Part shown: piece after piece, positions 1-5,670 of the stretch
Position numbering within the stretch: position 1 is the first letter of the stretch
How the letters are laid out: each line of letters opens with the position of its first letter
Source: Patescibacteria group bacterium UBA4067
GTDB taxonomy: Bacteria; Patescibacteriota; Minisyncoccia; Minisyncoccales; Minisyncoccaceae
Length of the DNA: 9,087 nt
Assembly (NCBI GenBank): GCA_002382025.1
Contig: DFZB01000018.1
Coordinates: forward strand, 1-9,087
Reading direction: 5' to 3'
Position numbers and translations under genes: made by a program
Notes under the pieces: generated by a model
What the model saw: the letters and a program-made list of their open reading frames with translations, nothing else
Databases searched by the model: none
Told to the model about the DNA's origin: nothing

Positions 1-525
1 TTATTGAAAAGAGAAACAGGAGTTCATAGATTAGTAAGAATATCTCCTTTTTCAGCTCAAAAACTTAGACACACATCATTTGCTTTGATCGAAGTCTTGC
101 CAGAAATTATTGATGATAAAGAAATAGAAATTAAAGAAGAAGATATTAGGGTTGATTATTATAGGGCATCAGGACCAGGAGGACAGTATGTTAATAAAAG
201 AGATTCTGCTGTAAGGATTACTCATATTCCTACTGGAATTGTTGTTTCTTGTCAGTCAGAAAGGTTGCAAGGGAAAAACAAAGAAAGAGCAATGAAAATT
301 TTAATGAGTAAATTGTATAATTTTGAAAAAGAGAAACAAGAAAAAGAATTATCAAAGATAAAAGGAGAAAAGATTTCTGCTAGTTGGGGAAATCAAATTC
401 GTTCATATGTGTTGCACCCCTATAAATTAGTCAAAGATTTAAGGACTAATGTTGAATCAACACAGCCAGAAAAAGTATTAGACGGAGAATTAGAAGAATT
501 CATAGAAGAGGAAATTAAATTATGA
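1..525 (+). CDS. prfB: Peptide chain release factor 2 (C-terminal part, cut by window edge)
   Basis: Frame 1 is open from the first base, so this is the 3' part of a longer gene. The TTG at 4 is an internal leucine, because the sequence before GVHRLVR already matches RF2. RF2 reads UAA and UGA stops in the ribosomal A site and triggers peptide release. The SPF tripeptide that distinguishes RF2 from RF1 (PxT in RF1) is encoded at 43-51. The catalytic GGQ is at 178-186, inside the conserved context [11 protein letters not shown], followed by [11 protein letters not shown]. The C-terminal part ([28 protein letters not shown]) is also typical. The N-terminal domain and any early programmed-frameshift UGA lie outside the window. 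The gene ends in TGA and overlaps ftsE by four bases (ATGA, 522-525). The prfB-ftsE-ftsX order is common in bacteria. Identity is secure. Confidence 0.96.
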   Translation, partial: LLKRETGVHRLVRISPFSAQKLRHTSFALIEVLPEIIDDKEIEIKEEDIRVDYYRASGPGGQYVNKRDSAVRITHIPTGIVVSCQSERLQGKNKERAMKILMSKLYNFEKEKQEKELSKIKGEKISASWGNQIRSYVLHPYKLVKDLRTNVESTQPEKVLDGELEEFIEEEIKL

Positions 526-1217
526 TAGAATTTAAAAACGTTAAAAAGAAATATCCCGCCAATTCATTAAGAGAAGAAAAAATGGCACTAGATGATGTGT
601 CTTTTGGTATCAAGCAAGGAGAATTTGTTACTCTTTGTGGAAGATCAGGAGCAGGAAAAACAACAATTCTTAAATTAATTTCTTGTGAAGAAAAACCAAG
701 TTCTGGAGACGTTTTATTTGAAAATCAAAACATTTGTAATATTAAGAGAGGAGAAACATATTCTGTAAGACAAAAAGTTGGTTTTATTTTTCAAGATTAC
801 AAATTGTTGCCCTATAAAACAGTTTTTGAAAACATTGCTTATGCTTTAGAAGCATTTGATTTCAATCATGAAAAAATAGACGAAGAAGTAATGCAACTAG
901 TTGATTTGGTTGGATTGGGAGATAAGATAAATTGTTTACCCAAAGAATTATCAGGAGGAGAAAAACAAAGAGTTTCAATTGCTAGAGCACTAATTCATAG
1001 GCCAAGAGTGATATTGGCTGATGAACCAACAGGTAATTTAGACCCTTATCACTCAAGAGACATTATTAAGGTTTTGTTGAAAATAAATGAAGCTGGATCA
1101 ACAATTGTTTTATCAACCCACAGTAAAGAGATTGTTAATGCTCTTAAAAAAAGAGTTATTACTCTTGAAGATGGGAGAATAATAAGAGATGAAGAAAAAG
1201 GAAGATTCTTTTTATGA
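522..1217 (+). CDS. ftsE: Cell-division ABC transporter ATP-binding protein FtsE
   Basis: This is the cytoplasmic ATPase of the FtsEX complex, which controls septal peptidoglycan hydrolysis at the division site. All ABC elements are visible: Walker [10 protein letters not shown] (residues 40-48), Q-loop Q91 in [10 protein letters not shown], signature LSGGEKQR (143-150), Walker B VILADEP (163-169) followed by TGNLD, and switch histidine H200 in LSTHS. The 231-residue length is normal for FtsE, and FQDYKLLP and the MacB/LolD-like core fit it. Walker A has Arg where Pro is more usual (GPSGAGKST). The start is ATG at 522, inside the prfB stop. A purine-rich AGAGG at 507-511 is a plausible ribosome-binding site. 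The gene ends TGA and overlaps ftsX by four bases. Its immediate pairing with ftsX separates it from other ABC ATPases. Confidence 0.95.
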   Translation: MIEFKNVKKKYPANSLREEKMALDDVSFGIKQGEFVTLCGRSGAGKTTILKLISCEEKPSSGDVLFENQNICNIKRGETYSVRQKVGFIFQDYKLLPYKTVFENIAYALEAFDFNHEKIDEEVMQLVDLVGLGDKINCLPKELSGGEKQRVSIARALIHRPRVILADEPTGNLDPYHSRDIIKVLLKINEAGSTIVLSTHSKEIVNALKKRVITLEDGRIIRDEEKGRFFL

Positions 1218-2119
1218 TTAAATATATTATTAAAATATTCAAAAGTGGATGGACAAATTTAAAAAGACAGGGGTTTTTAACTTTAACAACCTCTATTGTT
1301 ATATTTATTGCTGTTGTGTTGGGAACCGCCCTTTTTCTTTTCCAGGGAGGAGTTTCTTTTTTAACAGATGCAATAAAAGAAAAAATTGATGTTTCAATAT
1401 ACTTTAATGAGCAAGTTTCAAGAGAGGAAATATTGAAAATTAGAGAGGAGGTAGTAAAGTTAGAAGAGGTGAATAAAGTAAGCTATGTTTCTCCCGAAGA
1501 AGCATATGAGAATTTTGTTAAAACACACCAAGACGATCCTTATTTAGAATCATTAAAGGCAATAGAAATTAATCCTTTTTTGCCATCTTTAATTATTCAA
1601 ACAAAAGAGCCGTCTCAATATAAGGTTATTTCAGAGTTTTTTAAAAGAGAAGAGTATTCTTCTTTGGTTTATGAAGTTGATGATTATAAAAGAGGAACCA
1701 TAATAGATAGAATTTCAGCAATGTCTGAAGGAATTAAAAATATTGGTATAGCTTTAACATTATTTTTAAGTTTTGTTGCCATAACTGTTACATTAAATAC
1801 TTTAAGGGTTAGTATTTATTCTCAAAGAGAAGAAATTGAAATAATGAGGCTTGTTGGAGCAAAGAACAGTTTTATTAGGGGACCATTTTTAATTCAAGGA
1901 GCAATGTGTGGACTTTTTGCAGCAATCTTTTGTTTTATTGTTTTCTTTTTAATTTTATTTTTATTAAAAACAAACCTAGAAAAGCTATTTATGGGTTTTG
2001 ATGTTTTTGGATTTTATCAAGATAATATTATTACAATACTATTACTCCAATTATTAATTGGTGTTGGCTTGGGCTTGATTTCTAGCTTCTTTGCTGTTAG
2101 AAAGTACTTGAAAGATTGA
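1214..2119 (+). CDS. ftsX: Cell-division protein FtsX (permease-like subunit of FtsEX)
   Basis: This is the membrane partner of FtsE. It passes the ATPase signal across the membrane to cell-wall hydrolases or their activators. The 301 residues show the FtsX layout: a short cytoplasmic N-terminus, TM1 about 21-45, an extracellular domain about 46-172 with the family-like NPFLPS at 120-125, then TM2 about 176-197, TM3 about 223-251 and TM4 about 271-296. The conserved cytoplasmic stretch REEIEIMRLVGA (205-216) follows TM2 as in known FtsX. The start is ATG 1214, overlapping the ftsE stop; AGGA at 1199-1202 is a possible, rather distant ribosome-binding site. The TGA stop at 2117-2119 is followed directly by the first base of a tRNA. 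No peptidase gene follows, so its hydrolase partner must be encoded elsewhere. Confidence 0.95.
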   Translation: MIKYIIKIFKSGWTNLKRQGFLTLTTSIVIFIAVVLGTALFLFQGGVSFLTDAIKEKIDVSIYFNEQVSREEILKIREEVVKLEEVNKVSYVSPEEAYENFVKTHQDDPYLESLKAIEINPFLPSLIIQTKEPSQYKVISEFFKREEYSSLVYEVDDYKRGTIIDRISAMSEGIKNIGIALTLFLSFVAITVTLNTLRVSIYSQREEIEIMRLVGAKNSFIRGPFLIQGAMCGLFAAIFCFIVFFLILFLLKTNLEKLFMGFDVFGFYQDNIITILLLQLLIGVGLGLISSFFAVRKYLKD

Positions 2120-2190
2120 TCGGGGGTCGTCTAATGGTAGGACGCCAGGTTCTGACCCTGGAAATTGGGGTTCGAGTCCCTACGCCCGAA
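2120..2190 (+). tRNA. trnQ: tRNA-Gln, anticodon CTG
   Basis: A full cloverleaf can be drawn. The acceptor strands are 2120-2126 and 2183-2189. The D stem GTCT/GGAC (2129-2132, 2140-2143) encloses AATGGTA. The anticodon stem CCAGG/CCTGG (2145-2149, 2157-2161) has loop TTCTGAC and anticodon CTG at 2152-2154, reading CAG (Gln). The variable loop is 4 nt. The T stem (2166-2170, 2178-2182) has loop TTCGAGT. The discriminator is A (2190), and CCA is not encoded (CAT follows). The first pair is U1-A72, which is typical of tRNA-Gln and, in known systems, a recognition feature for GatCAB amidation. One acceptor pair, G6-G67, is a mismatch. The tRNA starts on the base after the ftsX stop, so it is either cut from the ftsX transcript or driven by a promoter inside ftsX. 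Confidence 0.93.
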
Positions 2191-2218
2191 CATATTAAAA
2201 ATCAAGCTATGTTTTTTT
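2189..2218 (+). terminator. Weak terminator-like hairpin after tRNA-Gln
   Basis: AACATA (2189-2194) is the exact reverse complement of TATGTT (2208-2213), with a 13-nt loop, and the stem runs into seven T residues (2212-2218). This has the shape of an intrinsic terminator, but the stem is AT-only except for one pair and shares two bases with the tRNA 3' end. It would be a weak terminator at best. It sits where the prfB-ftsEX-tRNA transcript would be expected to end. Confidence 0.3.
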
Positions 2219-2246
2219 ATTAACTTGAATAAATTGCTAGTTAATA
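2218..2246. repeat. 8-bp inverted repeat, possible operator
   Basis: TATTAACT (2218-2225) and AGTTAATA (2239-2246) are perfect reverse complements. The arm centres are 21 bp apart, about two helical turns. The right arm overlaps the proposed -35 hexamer of the promoter before the gene at 2293, which is where a repressor dimer could bind. In DNA this AT-rich, an 8-bp match somewhere in a 100-base gap can easily arise by chance. Confidence 0.3.
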
Positions 2247-2264
2247 GTAATATCTATATATAAT
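2234..2264 (+). promoter_or_regulatory. Candidate sigma-70-type promoter for the gene run starting at 2293
   Basis: TATAAT at 2259-2264 is a perfect -10 match. TTGCTA at 2234-2239 matches four of six bases of the -35 consensus, with a 19-bp spacer, longer than the ideal 17. Transcription would begin near 2271, giving a leader of about 22 bases. This is the only gap of useful size before a nine-gene run, so a promoter is expected here. AT-rich sequence yields TATAAT-like matches easily, so the exact element is uncertain. Confidence 0.5.
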
Positions 2265-2280
2265 CAAAAAACAGTTATTT

Positions 2281-2284
2281 AAGG
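2281..2284 (+). promoter_or_regulatory. Ribosome-binding site for the gene at 2293
   Basis: AAGG lies 8 bases before the ATG at 2293, a normal Shine-Dalgarno distance. It supports this start and is one of only about three credible Shine-Dalgarno sites in the window; the others precede ftsE and ftsX. Confidence 0.55.
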
Positions 2285-2292
2285 TTATTATT

Positions 2293-3069
2293 ATGACTAA
2301 AGAAATCAAAGCAATCTATTTTACTTTTTTATTTAGTATTTTTTCAGCAATTACTCATAATTATCTTTATTTTAAGCTGGGCAAAGAAGAGGGTGTTTTT
2401 TTTGTGCTTTCTGCTTTAGCTTTAATTAGTTTTGTGTTTGCAATAATTAATTCTGTAACTAAATTAATTACAGAGCAGGGGCCTAGTGATTTATGGATGA
2501 TTGGATTTTTAGGATTAACTGGTTTGTTGGGTTTTGTTCCCGGAATAGGAATTATTTTCTTTGGATTTTTTGGATTCTTTTTATTTTTCTTTTTGAAATT
2601 AGGACAATCATTAAATAATATTTTTAAAAATATTTCTGTTGTTATTGCTTTAATTGCTATTATTGGAGCACTAGTAATTAACTTTTATCAAATAATTGTA
2701 AGTAATCAAGACAATGCTTATTATTTATTTAAGTTTATGCAAGAAGAAGAAACCCTTAAAGAGATTGATTTTCCTGAAATAGAAAGAGTTTTGTTTTATT
2801 GGCCGTCTAAGACAGATCCTATACGTGGTAAGGGTTTTGAAGAAATGACAATTACTACTAATCAATATGATGTTTTAAGAAACTTTTTTGAAAGAGCTGG
2901 CTTTGGATTGGATTTTTTTGATATTGAATCAACAACCAATGCTGGAGTTTCGGGATATATAAAAGAAAATGTGTGGTGTGTTTTAAAAGCTGGTTTATAT
3001 TATGAAGAAGGAAACCCAGTAGCAGAAGATAAAATGAGATGTAATATATATTGTGCGCAAATAGATTAA
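2293..3069 (+). CDS. Unrecognised membrane protein with a soluble C-terminal domain
   Basis: I do not recognise this 258-residue protein. The N-terminal half is strongly hydrophobic, with likely membrane segments at about 7-27, 33-55, 67-103 (long enough for two spans, with a PGIG turn near 83-86) and 114-136. Residues 89-100 contain nine phenylalanines in a pattern of FF/FFF groups broken by Gly and Leu. Residues 137-258 are mixed polar/aromatic and look like a folded cytoplasmic or external domain; three cysteines (229, 250, 254) fall near the end, two in CNIYC. No signal peptide cleavage site, enzyme motif or known domain is evident. It begins at ATG 2293 after a plausible promoter and ribosome-binding site, and ends two bases before the HIT gene, so it probably leads that transcript. 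It is a real gene by length, start signals and fit with its neighbours. Confidence 0.85.
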   Translation: MTKEIKAIYFTFLFSIFSAITHNYLYFKLGKEEGVFFVLSALALISFVFAIINSVTKLITEQGPSDLWMIGFLGLTGLLGFVPGIGIIFFGFFGFFLFFFLKLGQSLNNIFKNISVVIALIAIIGALVINFYQIIVSNQDNAYYLFKFMQEEETLKEIDFPEIERVLFYWPSKTDPIRGKGFEEMTITTNQYDVLRNFFERAGFGLDFFDIESTTNAGVSGYIKENVWCVLKAGLYYEEGNPVAEDKMRCNIYCAQID

Positions 3070-3071
3070 TT

Positions 3072-3479
3072 ATGGAAAATTGTATTTTTTGTAAAATAAT
3101 TAACAATGAGATTCCTTGTTATAAAATATATGAGGATGATTTGGTTTTAGCATTTTTAGATGTTAATCCTATTGTTGATGGACATGTTTTAATAATTCCC
3201 AAAAAACATTTTGAGAATATATTTGACATAGAAGAAAAATATTTAGAAAGAATAATCAATGTTTCAAAGAAAATATCTTTAAAGATAAAAGAATCTTTGG
3301 GCTTAGAAGGAATTAATCTTTATCAGTCTAATGGTTCTGTTGCAGGACAAACTGTTTTTCATTTTCACATGCACATTTTAGGAAGAAATAAAGGAGATGG
3401 TTTAAGAGGAATCGAAGAAGGGGGAGTTGGATCAAAAGAAAACCTTGAGGAAATTATGAATAAATTAAAAATAATATGA
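3072..3479 (+). CDS. hit: HIT-family nucleotide-binding hydrolase/transferase
   Basis: This 135-residue protein has the histidine-triad signature HFHMHIL, with H97, H99 and H101, the site of AMP transfer or hydrolysis on nucleotide substrates. The N-terminus CIFCKIINNEIP with CxxC (C4, C7) is typical of HIT proteins, where the cysteines can bind zinc with nearby histidines. DVNPIVDGHVLIIPKKH (30-46) is the standard family core. Substrates in this family include adenosine phosphoramidates and dinucleoside polyphosphates; the true substrate cannot be told here. I chose ATG 3072 rather than the in-frame TTG at 3051, because family members begin just before the CxxC and 3051 would overlap the upstream gene. 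There is no clear ribosome-binding site; the start is two bases after the previous stop, suggesting coupled translation. It overlaps the next gene by ATGA. Confidence 0.93.
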   Translation: MENCIFCKIINNEIPCYKIYEDDLVLAFLDVNPIVDGHVLIIPKKHFENIFDIEEKYLERIINVSKKISLKIKESLGLEGINLYQSNGSVAGQTVFHFHMHILGRNKGDGLRGIEEGGVGSKENLEEIMNKLKII

Positions 3480-4426
3480 ACTTAGAAATAGGACAATACA
3501 TCATAGGAGCTATTATCTTTATTTTTTCAGCATATATTTTGACAATGATTAAATCTTTATTAATTAAAGCTTTTAAAGAAAAACCAAAGACTTCTTTCTC
3601 TAAGGTTTTTCAACAGATTGGCTGGCCTTTTACTATCTTTATTTCTCTTGTTATATCTTTAAAATTCATTGATTCTTCTTTTATTCCTGATAATTATTTA
3701 TTTTTAGTTTCTTTTGTTGTTATTTCGTATTATTCTTTAAAAATTATTCAATTTATCTTGGATTATTTTTTTAAACCCAAAGAAGAAGAGTTTGCTTTAA
3801 TAATTAAATTTGTCAGAATAGCCATTACTTGGATTGTTTGGTTTGTTGTTTTTATTTCCATTCTAAATAATTTAGGATTTAATGTTTCAACCATTTTAAC
3901 TAGTTTTGGAATATTGACCATAGCTATTGTTTTTACAGTCCAAAATATTTTAATGGATATTTTTTCCTATGTTTTTATTTATTTAGACAAACCATTTAAA
4001 ATTGGAGATTTTATTGTTGTTGGTAGTGAAAGTGGTACGGTTAAAAAAATTGGTCTAAGATCAACCAGAGTATTGTCCCTAAAAGGAGAAGAGTTAATAT
4101 TTTCCAATAGAAAGCTTACTGATAATGTTATCCATAACCATAGAAAAATGGTTAAAAGGAGAAAAACCTTTAAAATTAGAGTTTCTCAGGACACTTCTTT
4201 AAAAGATTTAAAAAACTTATTGAGCGAGATAAAGAAAATAATAAAAGAAGAAGAAATAACCGAGTTAGAAAGGGTTCATTTGGGAGATATTGAAGGTTCG
4301 CTTTTTATATTTGAAGCTGTTTACTATATTAAATCAAACGAGTATAATGTATACATGGATGTTCAAGAGAATATTAATTTTAAAATTAAGGCATTTTTAG
4401 AAAAAAACAATATTAAATTAATATGA
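3476..4426 (+). CDS. mscS: MscS-family mechanosensitive ion channel
   Basis: MscS-type channels open under membrane tension and release solutes after osmotic downshock. The 316 residues give likely membrane segments at about 7-30, 48-65, 74-98, 113-133 and a pore-lining segment about 138-170. The MscS core then follows: DKPFKIGDFIVVG (171-183), GTVKKIGLRSTRV (187-199) and FSNRKLTDNVIHNH (209-222), the beta domain entrance. The C-terminal alpha/beta domain (about 230-316) is present. The pore helix has few Ala/Gly residues, and Asn157 stands where E. coli MscS has Gly113 after the glutamine. The gene starts with ATG overlapping the HIT stop (ATGA) and ends overlapping ftsZ (ATGA), with no visible ribosome-binding site. 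The family is secure; conductance and gating are not predictable. Confidence 0.92.
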   Translation: MNLEIGQYIIGAIIFIFSAYILTMIKSLLIKAFKEKPKTSFSKVFQQIGWPFTIFISLVISLKFIDSSFIPDNYLFLVSFVVISYYSLKIIQFILDYFFKPKEEEFALIIKFVRIAITWIVWFVVFISILNNLGFNVSTILTSFGILTIAIVFTVQNILMDIFSYVFIYLDKPFKIGDFIVVGSESGTVKKIGLRSTRVLSLKGEELIFSNRKLTDNVIHNHRKMVKRRKTFKIRVSQDTSLKDLKNLLSEIKKIIKEEEITELERVHLGDIEGSLFIFEAVYYIKSNEYNVYMDVQENINFKIKAFLEKNNIKLI

Positions 4427-5664
4427 AAAAGAAAATAAAAGAGAAAAAGAAGGTTATTAAAAAAGAAAAGCCTAAAAAAAAGGTGGTTTTGAAAAAAGAA
4501 AAACCACAAAACGAAGATGCTTTAGTTAAAAAAGTTAAAATTAAAGTAATTGGAATTGGTGGTGGTGGGGGAAACATTGTTTCAGAGCTTTCTAAAAAGT
4601 TAAAAGACTTTTCTTCTCAAAAAATTGAGTTTGTTGCTGCTAATACTGACAATCAGGCCTTAGGTGTTTTGAGTAAAAACATTAAAACTTTTTCCTTTGG
4701 ACAAAAATTAACTCGTGGATTAGGCGCAGGAAGAGATTTTTCAGTAGGAGAAAAAGCAGCCAAAGAAGATGTTGAAAAGATAAAGAATCTTTTTTCTGAT
4801 AATAAAGATTTATACATTATTGTTTCTTCTTTGGGAGGTGGAACAGGTACTGGAGCTACTCCTGTTTTTCTTAAAACCGCATCACAGACAAATTTAATGA
4901 CTTTGGGTATTTTTACTTTACCTTTTTCTTTTGAAGGAAAGAAAAAAATGGACATTGCCTTAAATTCAATCAGTGAGATGAAGGAACATCTAAATGCGTA
5001 TATGGTCTTGCCAAATGAAAAAATTTTTGGTTTAACTAAAGAAGAAGTATCATTTACAGATTCTTTAAATTTGCTTAATAATTACTTGGCTAGCTGTTTA
5101 GAGGGTTTATTGAGAACTACTTATTCCCCGGGAATTATTAATATTGATTGGGCTGATATCAAGACAATTATTGAGGGAAAAAAGAATAGAGCTTATCTTA
5201 ATGTAGCCAGAAACAAAGGAGAACAGAATCTTGAGGAATTAATAAAGAAATTAATAAAGAATCCTATTTTAGATTATAATTTTGAAAATGCTGATAATAT
5301 TATGTTTAATGTAGAGGGGTCAAAAGACATGTCTCTACAGTCATTGTCATTAATTAGTGAGAAAATTAGTGAAATGTCTCCTAATGCTAGAATTATTTTT
5401 GGGCTAACCAACAATCCTAAGATGAAAAACGAAATTAAGGTTACTATTTTATCAACAGGAAGTTCTGAAAAAAAAGAAAAAGCAATAAAGAATAAAAAAA
5501 AGAAAAGAGAAGAAAAAAAGGAGGAAGTTAAAGAAGAAGAAAAAATAAGAAGAACAGCCATAGAAGCCAAGGAAGCTCAAAAGAAAGAAGCTGAAAAAGA
5601 AGAAGAAGATGAAAAAATATTTGAAATACCAACGTTTTTAAGAAAACAAAAGAAAATAAAATAA
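4423..5664 (+). CDS. ftsZ: Cell-division GTPase FtsZ with lysine-rich N-terminal extension
   Basis: FtsZ polymerises with GTP into the division ring. Motifs in order: KVIGIGGGGGN (41-51), NTDNQAL (74-80), GLGAG (99-103), tubulin signature GGGTGTG (138-144), PFSFEGKKKM (167-176), and a catalytic T7 loop NIDWAD (240-245) with both acidic residues. The C-terminus IFEIPTFLRKQ (399-409) matches the conserved FtsZ tail that binds anchors such as FtsA, so this is a true FtsZ rather than a CetZ or plasmid tubulin. Two parts are unusual: residues 1-40 hold 19 lysines and precede the normal FtsZ start, and the linker (about 349-398) is almost all Lys/Glu. ATG 4423 overlaps the mscS stop (ATGA); the next in-frame Met is residue 159, so the extension is likely real unless a GTG/TTG near codons 21-23 is used. 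No ftsA is adjacent. Confidence 0.95.
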   Translation: MKKKIKEKKKVIKKEKPKKKVVLKKEKPQNEDALVKKVKIKVIGIGGGGGNIVSELSKKLKDFSSQKIEFVAANTDNQALGVLSKNIKTFSFGQKLTRGLGAGRDFSVGEKAAKEDVEKIKNLFSDNKDLYIIVSSLGGGTGTGATPVFLKTASQTNLMTLGIFTLPFSFEGKKKMDIALNSISEMKEHLNAYMVLPNEKIFGLTKEEVSFTDSLNLLNNYLASCLEGLLRTTYSPGIINIDWADIKTIIEGKKNRAYLNVARNKGEQNLEELIKKLIKNPILDYNFENADNIMFNVEGSKDMSLQSLSLISEKISEMSPNARIIFGLTNNPKMKNEIKVTILSTGSSEKKEKAIKNKKKKREEKKEEVKEEEKIRRTAIEAKEAQKKEAEKEEEDEKIFEIPTFLRKQKKIK

Positions 5665-5670
5665 TAAAGT

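Noticed and set aside
4..525. prfB beginning at the TTG at position 4
   Set aside because: The frame is open to the window edge and residues before GVHRLVR align with the interior of RF2; the gene is simply cut by the window.
1..2119. Alternative genetic code with UGA read as glycine (code 25)
   Set aside because: RF2 is present, several genes stop at TGA exactly where their families end, and no in-frame TGA interrupts any gene.
2120..2190. tRNA as an integration site
   Set aside because: No integrase gene and no repeated copy of the tRNA 3' end is found in the window.
2225..2253. Alternative promoter TTGAAT / TAATAT with a 17-bp spacer
   Set aside because: The spacing is better but the -10 is poorer (four of six) than the perfect TATAAT at 2259-2264; it cannot be excluded.
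2191..2292. Riboswitch or small RNA in the only larger gap
   Set aside because: The 102 bases are mostly A/T, with no G/C-rich conserved helices or recognisable aptamer core; after the promoter only about 22 leader bases remain.
3051..3071. TTG start at 3051 for the HIT protein
   Set aside because: It would add seven residues not seen in the family and overlap the previous gene; ATG 3072 gives the standard MENCIFCKI start.
2858..3106. Minus-strand open frames (also at 4653-4955, 5274-5570, 5577-5759, 7428-7673 and 8657-8917)
   Set aside because: Each lies opposite a well-identified gene or the clearly coding membrane-protein frame, shows no recognisable motif and has low-complexity composition mirroring the sense codons.
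4423..5664. CetZ, TubZ or another non-FtsZ tubulin homolog
   Set aside because: The FtsZ-specific C-terminal tail IPTFLRKQ and close FtsZ-like motifs throughout identify FtsZ.
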